DNA from: a virus
IMG/VR virus record: IMGVR_UViG_3300044825_001864
Coordinates: 1 to 36,775 of that record
Length of the DNA stretch: 36,775 bases
Direction: 5' to 3' (one strand)
Positions 1-7,700 of this stretch are shown one piece after another. The first letter of the stretch is position 1. Every line of letters starts with the position of its first letter. A program made the translations under genes and the position numbers. The notes beneath the pieces were generated by a model. That model was given only the letters and a program-made list of their open reading frames with translations, was not told the origin of the DNA and did not search any database.

Positions 1-58
1 CCGCATGTTCATGCAGCTTAGGGTGCCAATGCTTGGATCAGACCGATACTGTCACCAG

Positions 59-92
59 CCTGTCGCGATGGTGTAGGGGCGCTGGCGACAGG
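59..92. repeat. Inverted repeat upstream of the recombinase gene
   Basis: CCTGTCGC (59-66) and its exact complement GCGACAGG (85-92) face each other across 18 bases, 71 bases before the recombinase start. A TTGACA hexamer lies just downstream at 107-112, but no convincing -10 box follows at normal spacing. The dyad could be an operator or a recombinase binding site. The same octamer recurs in other non-coding parts of the window. Confidence 0.4.
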
Positions 93-162
93 GAGACGGC
101 AGGCGCTTGACAGTCAGGCGGCAGGTGGCGCATGGTGTGTGAACACCAACGGGAGCCCCGCC

Positions 163-861
163 ATGGACACGCCCCAGCCTCTGAAGCCCTTCGTCGCCTA
201 CTTCCGCGTCTCGACCGACAAGCAGGGCGAGAGCGGCCTCGGCCTCGAGGCGCAGCGCGCGACCGTCGCCCGCCACCACCCGGCCGAGGGCTGGGTGCAG
301 GTGGGCGAATTTGTCGAGGTTGAGAGCGGCAAGCGGGGCGACCGGCCGCAGCTGACGCTGGCGCTGGCGCGGGCCAAGTCGATGCGCGCCACCCTGGTGG
401 TGGCCAAGCTCGATCGGCTGAGCCGCAGCCTGTCCTTCGTGGCCAACCTGATGGAGGCGAAGGTCGCGTTTTGCGCCTGCGACGTGCCGCAGCTGAACGA
501 CCCCGGCCAGTCGCGTTTCCTGCTCGGCCTGATGGCCAACATCGCGGAGTACGAGGCGAGCATGATCTCGGCCCGCACCAAGGCGGCGCTGGCGGTGAAG
601 AAGGCGCAGGGCGTCGAGCTCGGCAGCCCGACGCCGGAGCGCGGCGGGGCGGCGCGCGGGGCGCAGCTGGCGGCCGAGCGCGAGGCGCGGGATGCGGTGC
701 TGCTGCCGGTGGTGCGCGACATCCTGGCCGGCGGCGTGACCTCGGTGCGCGGCGTGGCGGCCGAGCTCAACCGGCGCGGCGTGAAGCCCCTGCGGGGCGA
801 CGCCTGGGGCGTCGGCGCGGTGCATACGCTGCTGCTGCGGGCGCGGTCGGCGGGAGGCTGA
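163..861 (+). CDS. Small serine recombinase (resolvase/invertase family)
   Basis: A 232-residue site-specific recombinase. The N-terminal resolvase fold shows the catalytic YFRVSTDKQ block, with nucleophile Ser17 flanked by Arg15, and the KLDRLSR block (residues 82-88) with the conserved active-site arginines. A helical linker (AEYEASMISARTKAAL) leads to a short C-terminal region with a Recombinase/HTH-like segment (VRGVAAELNRRGV). It is far shorter than large serine integrases of roughly 450-600 residues, so resolvase, invertase or short integrase activity is more likely. ATG 163 is chosen over an in-frame GTG at 139 because GGGAG sits 8 bases upstream. No tyrosine integrase is visible, so this is the only candidate for integration or excision. 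First gene of the left plus-strand operon. Confidence 0.85.
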   Translation: MDTPQPLKPFVAYFRVSTDKQGESGLGLEAQRATVARHHPAEGWVQVGEFVEVESGKRGDRPQLTLALARAKSMRATLVVAKLDRLSRSLSFVANLMEAKVAFCACDVPQLNDPGQSRFLLGLMANIAEYEASMISARTKAALAVKKAQGVELGSPTPERGGAARGAQLAAEREARDAVLLPVVRDILAGGVTSVRGVAAELNRRGVKPLRGDAWGVGAVHTLLLRARSAGG

Positions 862-866
862 GACTC

Positions 867-1319
867 ATGGGCTGGAACGATTCAAAAAAATTTACACGCG
901 GGGCTGGACTAAGCGGGGCCGTTAACATTAATGACGGACCTGTTAACAAAGCGGTACCGCAAACGGCCAGCAGAGCCGCGGCGGCGAGGAAGGCCTCAGA
1001 GGAGGCGGCGATGGTGTTGCGGTTGAAGCATGAGCAGGTCCGCGAAGAGTCCGAGCGCGAGCAGCGGGCGAAGCGCAACGCCGACGCCTATGCCGGCGTG
1101 CTGGGCGGGCAGCTGGTGTCGCGCATCACCGTGCCGCTGACCAATAGGGACGACGTCCTGCGCGCCGCCGCCGCGCTGAAGGAGCTGGCGCTGCAGCTGG
1201 AGGAGCTGGCGGATGCGCCCATGCACATCAGCTCGCGGCTGATGGCGGCCCGCTCGCATTGCTATTTCGCGCACCGGTCCTTGAAGGGCGGGGCGCGCTG
1301 GAACGGGACGACACGCTGA
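867..1319 (+). CDS. Hypothetical protein with coiled-coil centre
   Basis: A 150-residue protein that I do not recognise. The first 45 residues are polar and the DNA coding for them is richer in A and T than its surroundings. Residues about 45-75 are Glu/Arg/Ala-rich and probably form a coiled coil. Residues about 85-120 look helical and amphipathic (LRAAAALKELALQLEELAD). A ribosome binding site GGGAGG lies inside the end of the recombinase gene, nine bases before the ATG, so the two are translationally linked. A hairpin follows the stop codon. Confidence 0.6.
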   Translation: MGWNDSKKFTRGAGLSGAVNINDGPVNKAVPQTASRAAAARKASEEAAMVLRLKHEQVREESEREQRAKRNADAYAGVLGGQLVSRITVPLTNRDDVLRAAAALKELALQLEELADAPMHISSRLMAARSHCYFAHRSLKGGARWNGTTR

Positions 1320-1330
1320 TCGTCGTCACG

Positions 1331-1362
1331 GGCCGCCTACAAGATGTTGGGGGTAGGCGGCC
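1331..1362 (+). terminator. Hairpin after the 867-1319 gene
   Basis: Perfect 10-bp inverted repeat GGCCGCCTAC (1331-1340) / GTAGGCGGCC (1353-1362) with a 12-base loop. The first T-run (CTTTT) comes about 11 bases later, so a classic intrinsic terminator is only weakly supported. It could instead be an attenuator or an RNA stability element within the operon. Confidence 0.4.
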
Positions 1363-1396
1363 GGTAGCGTTGGCTTTTAAGACGGGGGACAACATT

Positions 1397-1627
1397 ATGA
1401 TTTCGCACAATTCACAGCACCGCATGCCGCATAAGATATATTGTGGCAATTCAGCGTCTTACCACCATATCTTGTGTGACTCGACGCGCTCGCCGAGTCA
1501 AGCGAACCAGCTCAACCTGGCTGACTGGGTCAGCATCTTGGTCGGTGGGCCGCTGGCCGCCGCAAGCGTTTACGCGCTCATCTGGTCTGGCTGGATCATC
1601 AGCCTAGCCTCCGGCGTGGGGGGCTGA
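1397..1627 (+). CDS. Small membrane protein, C-terminal transmembrane segment
   Basis: A 76-residue product. The N-terminal half is polar, with several His and two Cys. Residues about 42-72 form a hydrophobic stretch (LVGGPLAAASVYALIW) that would cross the inner membrane once. ATG 1397 follows a purine-rich GGGGGAC; an in-frame upstream extension to 1259 would overlap the previous gene. Two bases separate its stop from the exonuclease start. The DNA is visibly less GC-rich than its neighbours. Not recognised, and it could be a chance reading frame. Confidence 0.45.
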   Translation: MISHNSQHRMPHKIYCGNSASYHHILCDSTRSPSQANQLNLADWVSILVGGPLAAASVYALIWSGWIISLASGVGG

Positions 1628-1629
1628 CC

Positions 1630-2604
1630 ATGGTCGGAAAGATCACGCCCGACACGCACATCAGCTGCTCGCGGCTGCCGGCGGTCCTGGGCCTGTCGCC
1701 CTGGTCGACGCCGAACGATGAGCTGGCCAAGAGCCTCGACGCCCGGCTGGGCCGGGCCCGGCCGCGCGACGCGGCAGGGGAGGGGGCCGAATGGGGCAAC
1801 CTGCTGGAGCCGATCGTGCTGCGCGAGATGGCCCGCCGCCTCGGCCTGGTCCGCGTGCAGACCGGCATCACCAAGCCGGTGCAGGCCGGCTGCATGGTCA
1901 CCGACGGCGTGAGCGCACGCTACGGCATGCTCTACGGCAGCCTGGATGGGCGCGGCACGGCGCCGGAGGTGTGGGTGGCCGACACCAACCCCGAGCTCGG
2001 CATCTACTGCCCAGCCGGCCCCGTGAAGCTGTATGGCCGCGGCGTGCTGGAGGCGAAGACAACCCGCGCCGAGCCGGCCGAGGAGCCGCCACCGTACCGT
2101 GGCCCGGTGCAGGTGCAGGGGCTGATGCTCTGCACCGGCTACCAATGGGCGGCCGTGGGTGTGCTGCACCAGGGGCAGGAGCTTCGGATCTATCTCTACC
2201 AGTCGAGCGACGAGTGGCACGCGAAAATCCGCGACGCGGTGGTGGAGTTCGAGACGCGCCTGCAGGGGCCGGAATGGTATCCGCCGACCAGCGCGGCCGA
2301 CGCCCGCCGGACTTGGCAGATGCAGGACGAGGACGCGCCGCCCATCGCGCTGCCGGCAGAGGCCGCCGACCTGGCGCGCATGATCCTCGACGGCAAGCGG
2401 GCCCGGAAGGCGGTCGACGAGATGATCGACCAGGCCGAGGCCGGCCTAATGTCGATGCTCGGCAACCATGAGGTCGGTCATGTCGAGGGCATCACCGTCC
2501 GGTGGCCGTCGAAGCGGTTCAAGGCGCAGCCGGCCAAGACGGTGCCGGCCACGCAGGAGCGGGTGACCCGCGGCAGCCTGTACATATCGGAGCTGGTGGC
2601 ATGA
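1630..2604 (+). CDS. YqaJ / lambda-type viral exonuclease
   Basis: A 324-residue PD-(D/E)XK nuclease of the YqaJ recombinase family, which degrades one strand of duplex ends to feed phage single-strand annealing recombination. Visible motifs are the N-terminal SRLPAVLGLSPW block typical of the family, EWGNLLEPIVL with Glu60, GSLDG with Asp106, the VLEAKTT block with Glu141 and Lys143, and the following QVQGLMLCTG helix. Preceded by a G-rich ribosome binding site. It overlaps the next gene by four bases (ATGA). No RecT- or Beta-type annealing partner was recognised in the window. Confidence 0.85.
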   Translation: MVGKITPDTHISCSRLPAVLGLSPWSTPNDELAKSLDARLGRARPRDAAGEGAEWGNLLEPIVLREMARRLGLVRVQTGITKPVQAGCMVTDGVSARYGMLYGSLDGRGTAPEVWVADTNPELGIYCPAGPVKLYGRGVLEAKTTRAEPAEEPPPYRGPVQVQGLMLCTGYQWAAVGVLHQGQELRIYLYQSSDEWHAKIRDAVVEFETRLQGPEWYPPTSAADARRTWQMQDEDAPPIALPAEAADLARMILDGKRARKAVDEMIDQAEAGLMSMLGNHEVGHVEGITVRWPSKRFKAQPAKTVPATQERVTRGSLYISELVA

Positions 2605-2873
2605 CCTACGCTCGCCGCCTCGCCCCGACGCGCCGGCAGGCGCAGCTGCTGGCCTTCCTGCGAGACTACATCGCCCAGCACGGGGAGGCGCCGCTCCGCG
2701 ATGAGATGTGCGCCGCCATCGGGGTCAGCAGCCGCAACGCGGTGCGCGACCTCCTGATCGGCCTGCAGCAGCGGGGCCAGATCCAGATGACCGCCGGCCT
2801 GGTGCGCGGCATCGCCCTGGTGGACGCTGTAGTGCCGCCTGTAGTGACACTACAGCCGGGCTGTAAATCGTGA
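2601..2873 (+). CDS. LexA-like winged-helix DNA-binding protein
   Basis: A 90-residue protein resembling the LexA N-terminal DNA-binding domain: PTRRQAQLLAFLRDYIAQHG, then APLRDEMCAAIGVSSRNAV (recognition helix region) and a wing-like LQQRGQIQMTAGLVRGI. It lacks the LexA autoprotease half, so it cannot be a self-cleaving repressor. It starts within the exonuclease stop (ATGA) and its own 3' end carries a perfect 17-bp dyad, a possible autoregulatory or neighbouring operator. Function inferred from fold only. Confidence 0.7.
   Translation: MTYARRLAPTRRQAQLLAFLRDYIAQHGEAPLRDEMCAAIGVSSRNAVRDLLIGLQQRGQIQMTAGLVRGIALVDAVVPPVVTLQPGCKS
2839..2855. promoter_or_regulatory. Perfect dyad CTGTAGTG-A-CACTACAG
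   Basis: Eight-base arms around a single A, inside the last codons of the LexA-like gene. A further direct half-site CTGTAGTG lies at 2827-2834 and a partial one (CTGTA) at 2861-2865. The symmetric site plus half-sites spaced about one helical turn apart look like an operator for a dimeric regulator. Confidence 0.45.
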
Positions 2874-3085
2874 AAATGTGGGCGGCGATCATCGTGTTGG
2901 CTGGCGACGTCAGCGGCCTGCCGCTGCTGTCCTGGCACGGCACCCGCAACGCCTGCCTCGAGCGGCTGCAGCTCGAGGCGGCGAATGCGGCGTATAACCG
3001 GCGGCCGGTGGCGTATGCCGCCTGCGAGGAACACGAACGCCCGCAGATCCCACGCATCCGCGACATGCGGATCGAGGTGCGGTGA
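2870..3085 (+). CDS. Small secreted or membrane-associated hypothetical protein
   Basis: 71 residues from GTG 2870 (GTGA overlap with the previous stop), or 69 from ATG 2876. The N-terminus (MWAAIIVLAGDVSGLPLL) is hydrophobic and could be a signal peptide or anchor. The rest is polar with two Cys. Not recognised. It ends at 3085, and a convergent gene's stop codon begins at 3086, so there is no spacer between the left plus-strand operon and the late minus-strand operon. Confidence 0.55.
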   Translation: MKMWAAIIVLAGDVSGLPLLSWHGTRNACLERLQLEAANAAYNRRPVAYAACEEHERPQIPRIRDMRIEVR

Positions 3086-3283
3086 TCAGGGCGAGGCCTG
3101 GCGCTTGCCGCGCCGGGCCTCTTCCTCGCGCTCGAGCTCGCGGCGGGCGAGCTCGACCGCCACGGCAAACCTGATGAAATCAGCGGGCGCTTCGCCTGGG
3201 CGCAAAGACGCGTGGACGCGCTGCAGCGTGCCTGGCGGCAGCCGCGCGATCGTCTGGTCGGGATAGAGCAGCGGGCGCCCCAT
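3086..3283 (-). CDS. Small RHH/CopG-like protein
   Basis: 65 residues from ATG 3283. An in-frame start at 3346 would add 21 residues that do not look like the family. The body (MGRPLLYPDQTIARLPPGTL, then RVHASLRPGEAPADFIRFAVAVELARRELERE) resembles small ribbon-helix-helix regulators, in which a short beta strand contacts DNA and two helices dimerise. Neither start has a strong ribosome binding site. It is the last gene of the minus-strand late region and has its own AT-richer upstream region, so it may be expressed independently. Confidence 0.5.
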   Translation of the reverse strand: MGRPLLYPDQTIARLPPGTLQRVHASLRPGEAPADFIRFAVAVELARRELEREEEARRGKRQASP

Positions 3284-3331
3284 GGGGCGCACAGTAGTAG
3301 ACGGCGCAATTAAATGCGACGCACACAAAGC

Positions 3332-3426
3332 GATACCGTTAATCATTATCCGGCGCCCAAGTTTGTGATGGACAGCCGCCGTGTAACCGCGAACATTACA
3401 TCAACAAGGCGTGAGTAAACGGTATC
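3332..3426. promoter_or_regulatory. AT-richer spacer with widely spaced inverted repeat and candidate promoter
   Basis: GATACCGTT (3332-3340) and its exact complement AACGGTATC (3418-3426) lie 77 bases apart. On the minus strand a GATAAT hexamer (3345-3350) next to the first half-site could be the -10 box of a promoter for the RHH-like gene at 3283, but no good -35 is visible. The paired half-sites suggest regulation, possibly DNA looping, by an unidentified repressor. Confidence 0.3.
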
Positions 3427-3446
3427 TAATATGGCCCCGCAGCCCA

Positions 3447-3635
3447 TCACCAGCCGCAAAGGCGCGCGCCCGTCTCGTTGTGCGCCAGGATCTGCCGCGC
3501 CGTGCCGTCAGTCAGCACATCCGCCCGGCTGATGTAGATCGGCCGCCACCCCGAGCAGGGGTTAGTCCCGGCTCCACCTGTCGCGCAGCCGGCCAGCAGC
3601 GTCAGGCTCGCGAGCCACACCGCGCTCCACCGCAT
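3447..3635 (-). CDS. Rz1-like outer-membrane spanin lipoprotein
   Basis: 62 residues. A signal peptide ends in lipobox LLAGC (Cys about residue 17), followed by a short Gly/Pro-containing domain (CSGWRPIYISRADVL) ending in LCGW. Such o-spanins sit in the outer membrane and join the i-spanin to fuse inner and outer membranes at the last step of lysis. ATG 3635 is preceded by GGGAGA at good distance; an in-frame extension to 3662 lacks one. It overlaps the Rz-like gene by 74 bases in another frame, the classic Rz/Rz1 arrangement. Confidence 0.8.
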   Translation of the reverse strand: MRWSAVWLASLTLLAGCATGGAGTNPCSGWRPIYISRADVLTDGTARQILAHNETGARLCGW

Positions 3636-3807
3636 CCCGCGTCTCCCGTGTCTCGAGGTCACGGCCGAGCGCCCGGCGCTCCGCCTCGACGCGCCCCTGG
3701 CGGCGGCCAGCCAGCAGCACGCTGCCGAACAGCGCGAAGCCCGCCAGCGCGGCGGCGACGTAGGGCGTGACGGAGCGCGACCACCAGACGCCGAGCAGGG
3801 GCAGCAT
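3562..3807 (-). CDS. Rz-like inner-membrane spanin
   Basis: 81 residues with one N-terminal transmembrane segment (about 14-34, PYVAAALAGFALFGSVLLAG) followed by a charged helical stretch (GRVEAERRALGRDLETRETRD) that would lie in the periplasm as a coiled coil. This is the i-spanin layout. Its ATG overlaps the lysozyme stop by one base (TGATG) and its 3' part overlaps the Rz1-like gene. Sequence similarity to named Rz proteins cannot be shown here, so the call rests on topology and position. Confidence 0.7.
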   Translation of the reverse strand: MLPLLGVWWSRSVTPYVAAALAGFALFGSVLLAGRRQGRVEAERRALGRDLETRETRDAVERGVAREPDAAGRLRDRWSRD

Positions 3808-4475
3808 CAAATCCGGCCCTTGCGCCAGAGCAGGAACAGGGTCGCTGCCGTCAGCACCAGCGCTACGCCCACGATCGGCCCGACGGCGCCCAGCGCCTCG
3901 ACCGCCGGGGCCGCCTGCGCCAGCGTGGACGCGATGCCCGCCAGGCCGACGCCCAGCGCCGCCTTGCCGGTGCCGGTGGCAGCCGCCTCGGTCACCGTGG
4001 CGGCGGCCGGCGCCGGCTCGACGTAGTTGCTGGCCACCGGCGAGCCCCGCGCCCAGAGGCCAGCCTCGGCGGCGCGGCGGTTGGCCAGCCCCGTGACGAC
4101 GCGCCCCTTCACCTTGTTCCAGCGCATGAGCTCGGCCGGCACCGCGTCATAGTCGCCGGCGTTCAGCTTCTTCAGCAGGGTCGACCGCGCTGCGGCGCCT
4201 TCGCCCACATTGAACACCCAGCTGACCAGCGCACCGTGCTGGCCGTCGGACAGGGGCACCTGCACCAGGCGCTCGACGGCCGCCTCAAACAGGCCGAGAT
4301 CCCGCAGCAGGCGGCGCTCGGCGTCGACCTGCGTGATGCGCTGGCCGGCCCGCACGTCCCGCGTGCTGCCGTAGCCGATCGTCAGCACACCGCCCTCGCA
4401 ACGGTACGCCTCCAGCCGCAGGCCTTCCCAACGCTTGATGAGGGCCAGCGCCTCGATGCTGATGCGGCGGGCCAT
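3807..4475 (-). CDS. Endolysin, GH24 (T4-type) lysozyme with C-terminal membrane tail
   Basis: A 222-residue muramidase that cuts the MurNAc-GlcNAc bond of peptidoglycan. The catalytic pattern Glu17-(8)-Cys26-(5)-Thr32 is visible in RWEGLRLEAYRCEGG and LTIGYGST. Many phage lysozymes of this family have Cys instead of Asp at the second position. The catalytic domain spans about 5-145, followed by an Ala-rich linker and a hydrophobic segment near 195-216 (VGVALVLTAATLFLLW) ending in basic RKGRI. It has no N-terminal signal or SAR helix, so export probably depends on a holin. ATG 4475 has GGAGGT eight bases upstream and overlaps the preceding stop by one base. Confidence 0.88.
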   Translation of the reverse strand: MARRISIEALALIKRWEGLRLEAYRCEGGVLTIGYGSTRDVRAGQRITQVDAERRLLRDLGLFEAAVERLVQVPLSDGQHGALVSWVFNVGEGAAARSTLLKKLNAGDYDAVPAELMRWNKVKGRVVTGLANRRAAEAGLWARGSPVASNYVEPAPAAATVTEAAATGTGKAALGVGLAGIASTLAQAAPAVEALGAVGPIVGVALVLTAATLFLLWRKGRI

Positions 4476-4744
4476 TACTGCGACCTCCGCTCGAGCCGCT
4501 GCAGTATCTCGGTCTGCGCCCGCATGCGCTCATCGAGGCGGGCCAGGGCTTCCGAGATCCGCCGATCCTCGACCGAGCGCGCGGCTTCGGATGCGCGCAG
4601 GGTGGCGATCGCCTCATGCGCCTGGTCGACGCGGGCCGACAGGTGCGAGGCCCACCAGACGATGCCGGCCGTCTGCAGCGCCAGCCCGGCGATCAGGCCA
4701 ACCGGGACACGCTTGTCGAGGTGCCATTGCGTGGGCTCACTCAT
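4475..4744 (-). CDS. Single-transmembrane protein, holin candidate
   Basis: 89 residues: short basic N-terminus, one hydrophobic helix at about 14-34 (VGLIAGLALQTAGIVWWASH), then a long charged helix likely to form a coiled coil to the C-terminus (ARLDERMRAQTEILQRLERR). Its position immediately before the lysozyme gene favours a holin or a lysis regulator. Single-helix topology is unlike class I holins with three membrane helices. GAGGAG lies seven bases before the ATG. It overlaps the large virion-protein gene by eight bases. Confidence 0.55.
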   Translation of the reverse strand: MSEPTQWHLDKRVPVGLIAGLALQTAGIVWWASHLSARVDQAHEAIATLRASEAARSVEDRRISEALARLDERMRAQTEILQRLERRSQ

Positions 4745-7700
4745 CGAATGCTCCTCGCGCCGGGCTCCGGCCCATCACCCGGCGGAAGTCGCGGTCGCGC
4801 TCGACGCGCCGGGCCAGGTCGTCGTCTGCCCCCAACGATAGGCGTTGCGCTGCTGTCCACCGCCTGTCGCGGACCTGTCGCAGAGCGGCCAGCTGGTCGG
4901 CTGGGTCCATGCCATCCCAGCCTGGCAGCTCGATGATCTGCTCCATCTCCTCCCGCATGGTCATGCCGCCGCCGACCTCGGCGCTGTTCATGTCCTCCAG
5001 CAGGCGGTTGTACTGCGCCGGCGTGAGCTCGACCGTCGTGCCGGGGAACTGCCGGCGCGGCATCTGCAGCACGCCGCCCAGGCGCAGCAGCTCCTGCTCG
5101 AGGCGGTCGGACACGCCGGGCCGCGTGGTGCGGAACGGCCAGAACAGCTCCCACGCGCCGCCGGCCGTCGGCTGCACCGGCTCGGCCCAGAGGTTCAGCA
5201 CCGCCGGCAGGTCGCCGCTGGCAAGCGGGCTGCGGGCACGCGCCGCCGTGAAGGCTTCCGCGAAGCCGCGCGTGACCGGGTTCGCCTGCATCCAGTCGCG
5301 GTCCTGCAGCCGGCTCTCGCGCACCGTCGGGTCGATCGCCCGTTCCAGCGCGCCGCTGAAGGGGCCGCCCGTCAGGGGCAGGGGCTGCGCACCGATCAGC
5401 GCATTGGCGCCCTGGCGCGTCAGCTGCTGCACCATGCGGGTCGTGCGCTCGCCAGGCTCCAGCCGCGCGTCGCTCATGATCCGCGTCAGGTCGCTGACGC
5501 CCTGCAGGAAGGGGCTCTCGAGCATGTACTGGTACAGGCCCGTGACGCCGCCAGCGACAAAGCTCTCGAGGCTCAGCCGCATGCCGGCCTCGTCGCCGTC
5601 GACGTTGGGATGGTCGAGGACATAGGTCGCGGTGTCGGCCGCCATGGCGAGCAGGCCGCTGATCGGATCCAGCGCCTGGTAGCTGGTGCAGCTCCAGCCG
5701 CCCTCTGTGCGGTGGCAGATGCTGTAGGGCTGCAGGCCCTGGCGGCGGAAGCTGTCGCGGCGGGCAGCCTGCGATGGCTCCGCGCCCGTGATGCGGAAGT
5801 CTTCGCGGAAGGAGCTGTCGACCACCTGGCCGTACATCCACCACATGGCCATGCTGCCCAGCGCCATGCGCGACAGCGCGAGATCCGCGCGCGCGCCGCC
5901 GGCCAGGATGTCGCCCCACACCGCCGGCGACAGGGCCGCCACCGGCGTCCGGTGCAGCACGGCGCGGACGATGTTGGTCGGCGTCGTGAAGAAGGGGACG
6001 ATGACCTTGGCGAGCGGGTGCTGCATGGCGCGCCCGACCATCTGCATGCCTGGGCCCAGCTCCTGCTGGAACACGACGCTGCGCGAGAACGCCTCGGCCG
6101 CATCGCGCCACGCCTCGGGCGGGTTCTCGTAGAAGCGCGCCGCCTCCTCGGCCGCCTTGGCGATGTCCACGCCCTGCTCAACCAGCTGGTTCCGGTATCG
6201 CAGCGCCTGCGCGTGCAGCTCGGCGCGGTAGGCCATGGTCTGGAAGAAGGCGTCGGTCGTGATCAGCGTGCGGCCAGGCAGTGTCATGCCCGTGCCAAGC
6301 AGGTCGAGCGCACGGCCAGGCGCGCCCGACAGCTCGAACGCTTCCGCGCTGATGGGGTTGGGGCGGGGCAGCTCGATCTTGCCCGACCCGCCGACAGGGA
6401 TGTTGGTGCGCCAGGTCTGGCCGGAGGCGGCCAGCGCATCGCCCATCGCGCTGTACATGCCGTAAAGCTGCGCGAAGGCCTCGCCCATATAGACGCGCTC
6501 GTCGCTGCCGACCCCCATCGTGGTCCGCACGCCGCCGATCGCGCCGGCCAGCAGGCGCTCCGGCACCTGCCAGAGGCCCATGGTGCCATTGCCCAGCACG
6601 TTCTTGATGTGCGTGGTCGGCAGCCACAGCAGGCTGTTCACCCAGGCCGCCACGATGGCGTCGGTGGTGCGGGCGCGCAGGCTGCGGGAGGCAAACTGCG
6701 CGCGCGCCGCCGGCGTCGGCAGGGCGTTGTAGGCGATGGCGCTGGCACGCAGTACGTCAGCGCCGCCCAGCAGGTCGACGATGGCCTCGTCGCTGGCGCC
6801 CCTCGGCACGCGCAGGCCGTCCGGCCCAGCCTGCCCGACGACGCCCAGACGCTGCGCCAGGCCGCCCAGCTGCTCGGCCGGCGCCATGGCCAGCGCCTCG
6901 CCGGCAAAGCGCAGCGCACCCAGCGCTCGGCCGGCCTCGGCGGCGGCACCGTTGAGCTGCCCCGACAGGGCCGAGGCCAGCGCCAGGTTGAGGCCGTAGC
7001 GCCGCAGCTCGGCCGGGCCGGCGTTGGGATTCAGCAGCAGCGCGGCGGCGCTCTCGCGCAGCTCGGCGTTCACGTTGACCAGCGCGACGGCGCCGGCGAT
7101 CAGCCCCTCGGCGTTCTCCGTCTCGCCCGGCTGGCGGCGCAGCAGGCGGTTGACGACGCCGTCCAGGCCGATCGCCTCCGCGATGCTGATCATCTCCTCG
7201 CGCGACATGCGCCCCCGGCGCATCTCGTCGAAGAGCGTCTGGTTCGCCTCACGGACGGCGCCAATGAACTCCTGCACGTCGGTTGGCATGTAGCCGCCGC
7301 GCGTCGACACCATGCGCAGCGACGGCCCGCCAGGCCGGCCGAGGGCGTTGGCGAGCGCCTCCTGCTCCTCGGTGGTGGCCTCGCGCACCATCAGCGTGCG
7401 GCCAGCCTGCTCGACGAAATCGCTCGGCCGCGGCGCGCCCATCGGGTTGGGCCGCGTGCCGCGCAGGCGGCGCGCCAGGTCCAGCAGGCCGCCAACCTCC
7501 TCGAGGTCGTCCGGCACCGCCACGCCGCCGAGCGGCCCCGGCACCATGCGGGTGCGGCGCTGGGCCGCCGGCTCGGCTGGTGCGGCCAGCTCCTGGCCGG
7601 GCTCCGTCTCGGCGCCCAGCAGCGGGGCAGGGGCCTCGGGCTGATCGGTCGGCGGGGCGCCGCTGCCGCTGCCGGCCTGCTCCGGGGCGAGGCCTTCGGG

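Noticed and set aside
107-136. Recombinase promoter from TTGACA at 107
   Set aside because: The -35 is perfect but the best -10 at 17-18 bases is CATGGT, too poor to call.
1433-1473. Inverted AAGATAT / ATATCTT in the small membrane gene
   Set aside because: Only seven bases per arm, 27 bases apart, in an AT-richer stretch; likely chance.
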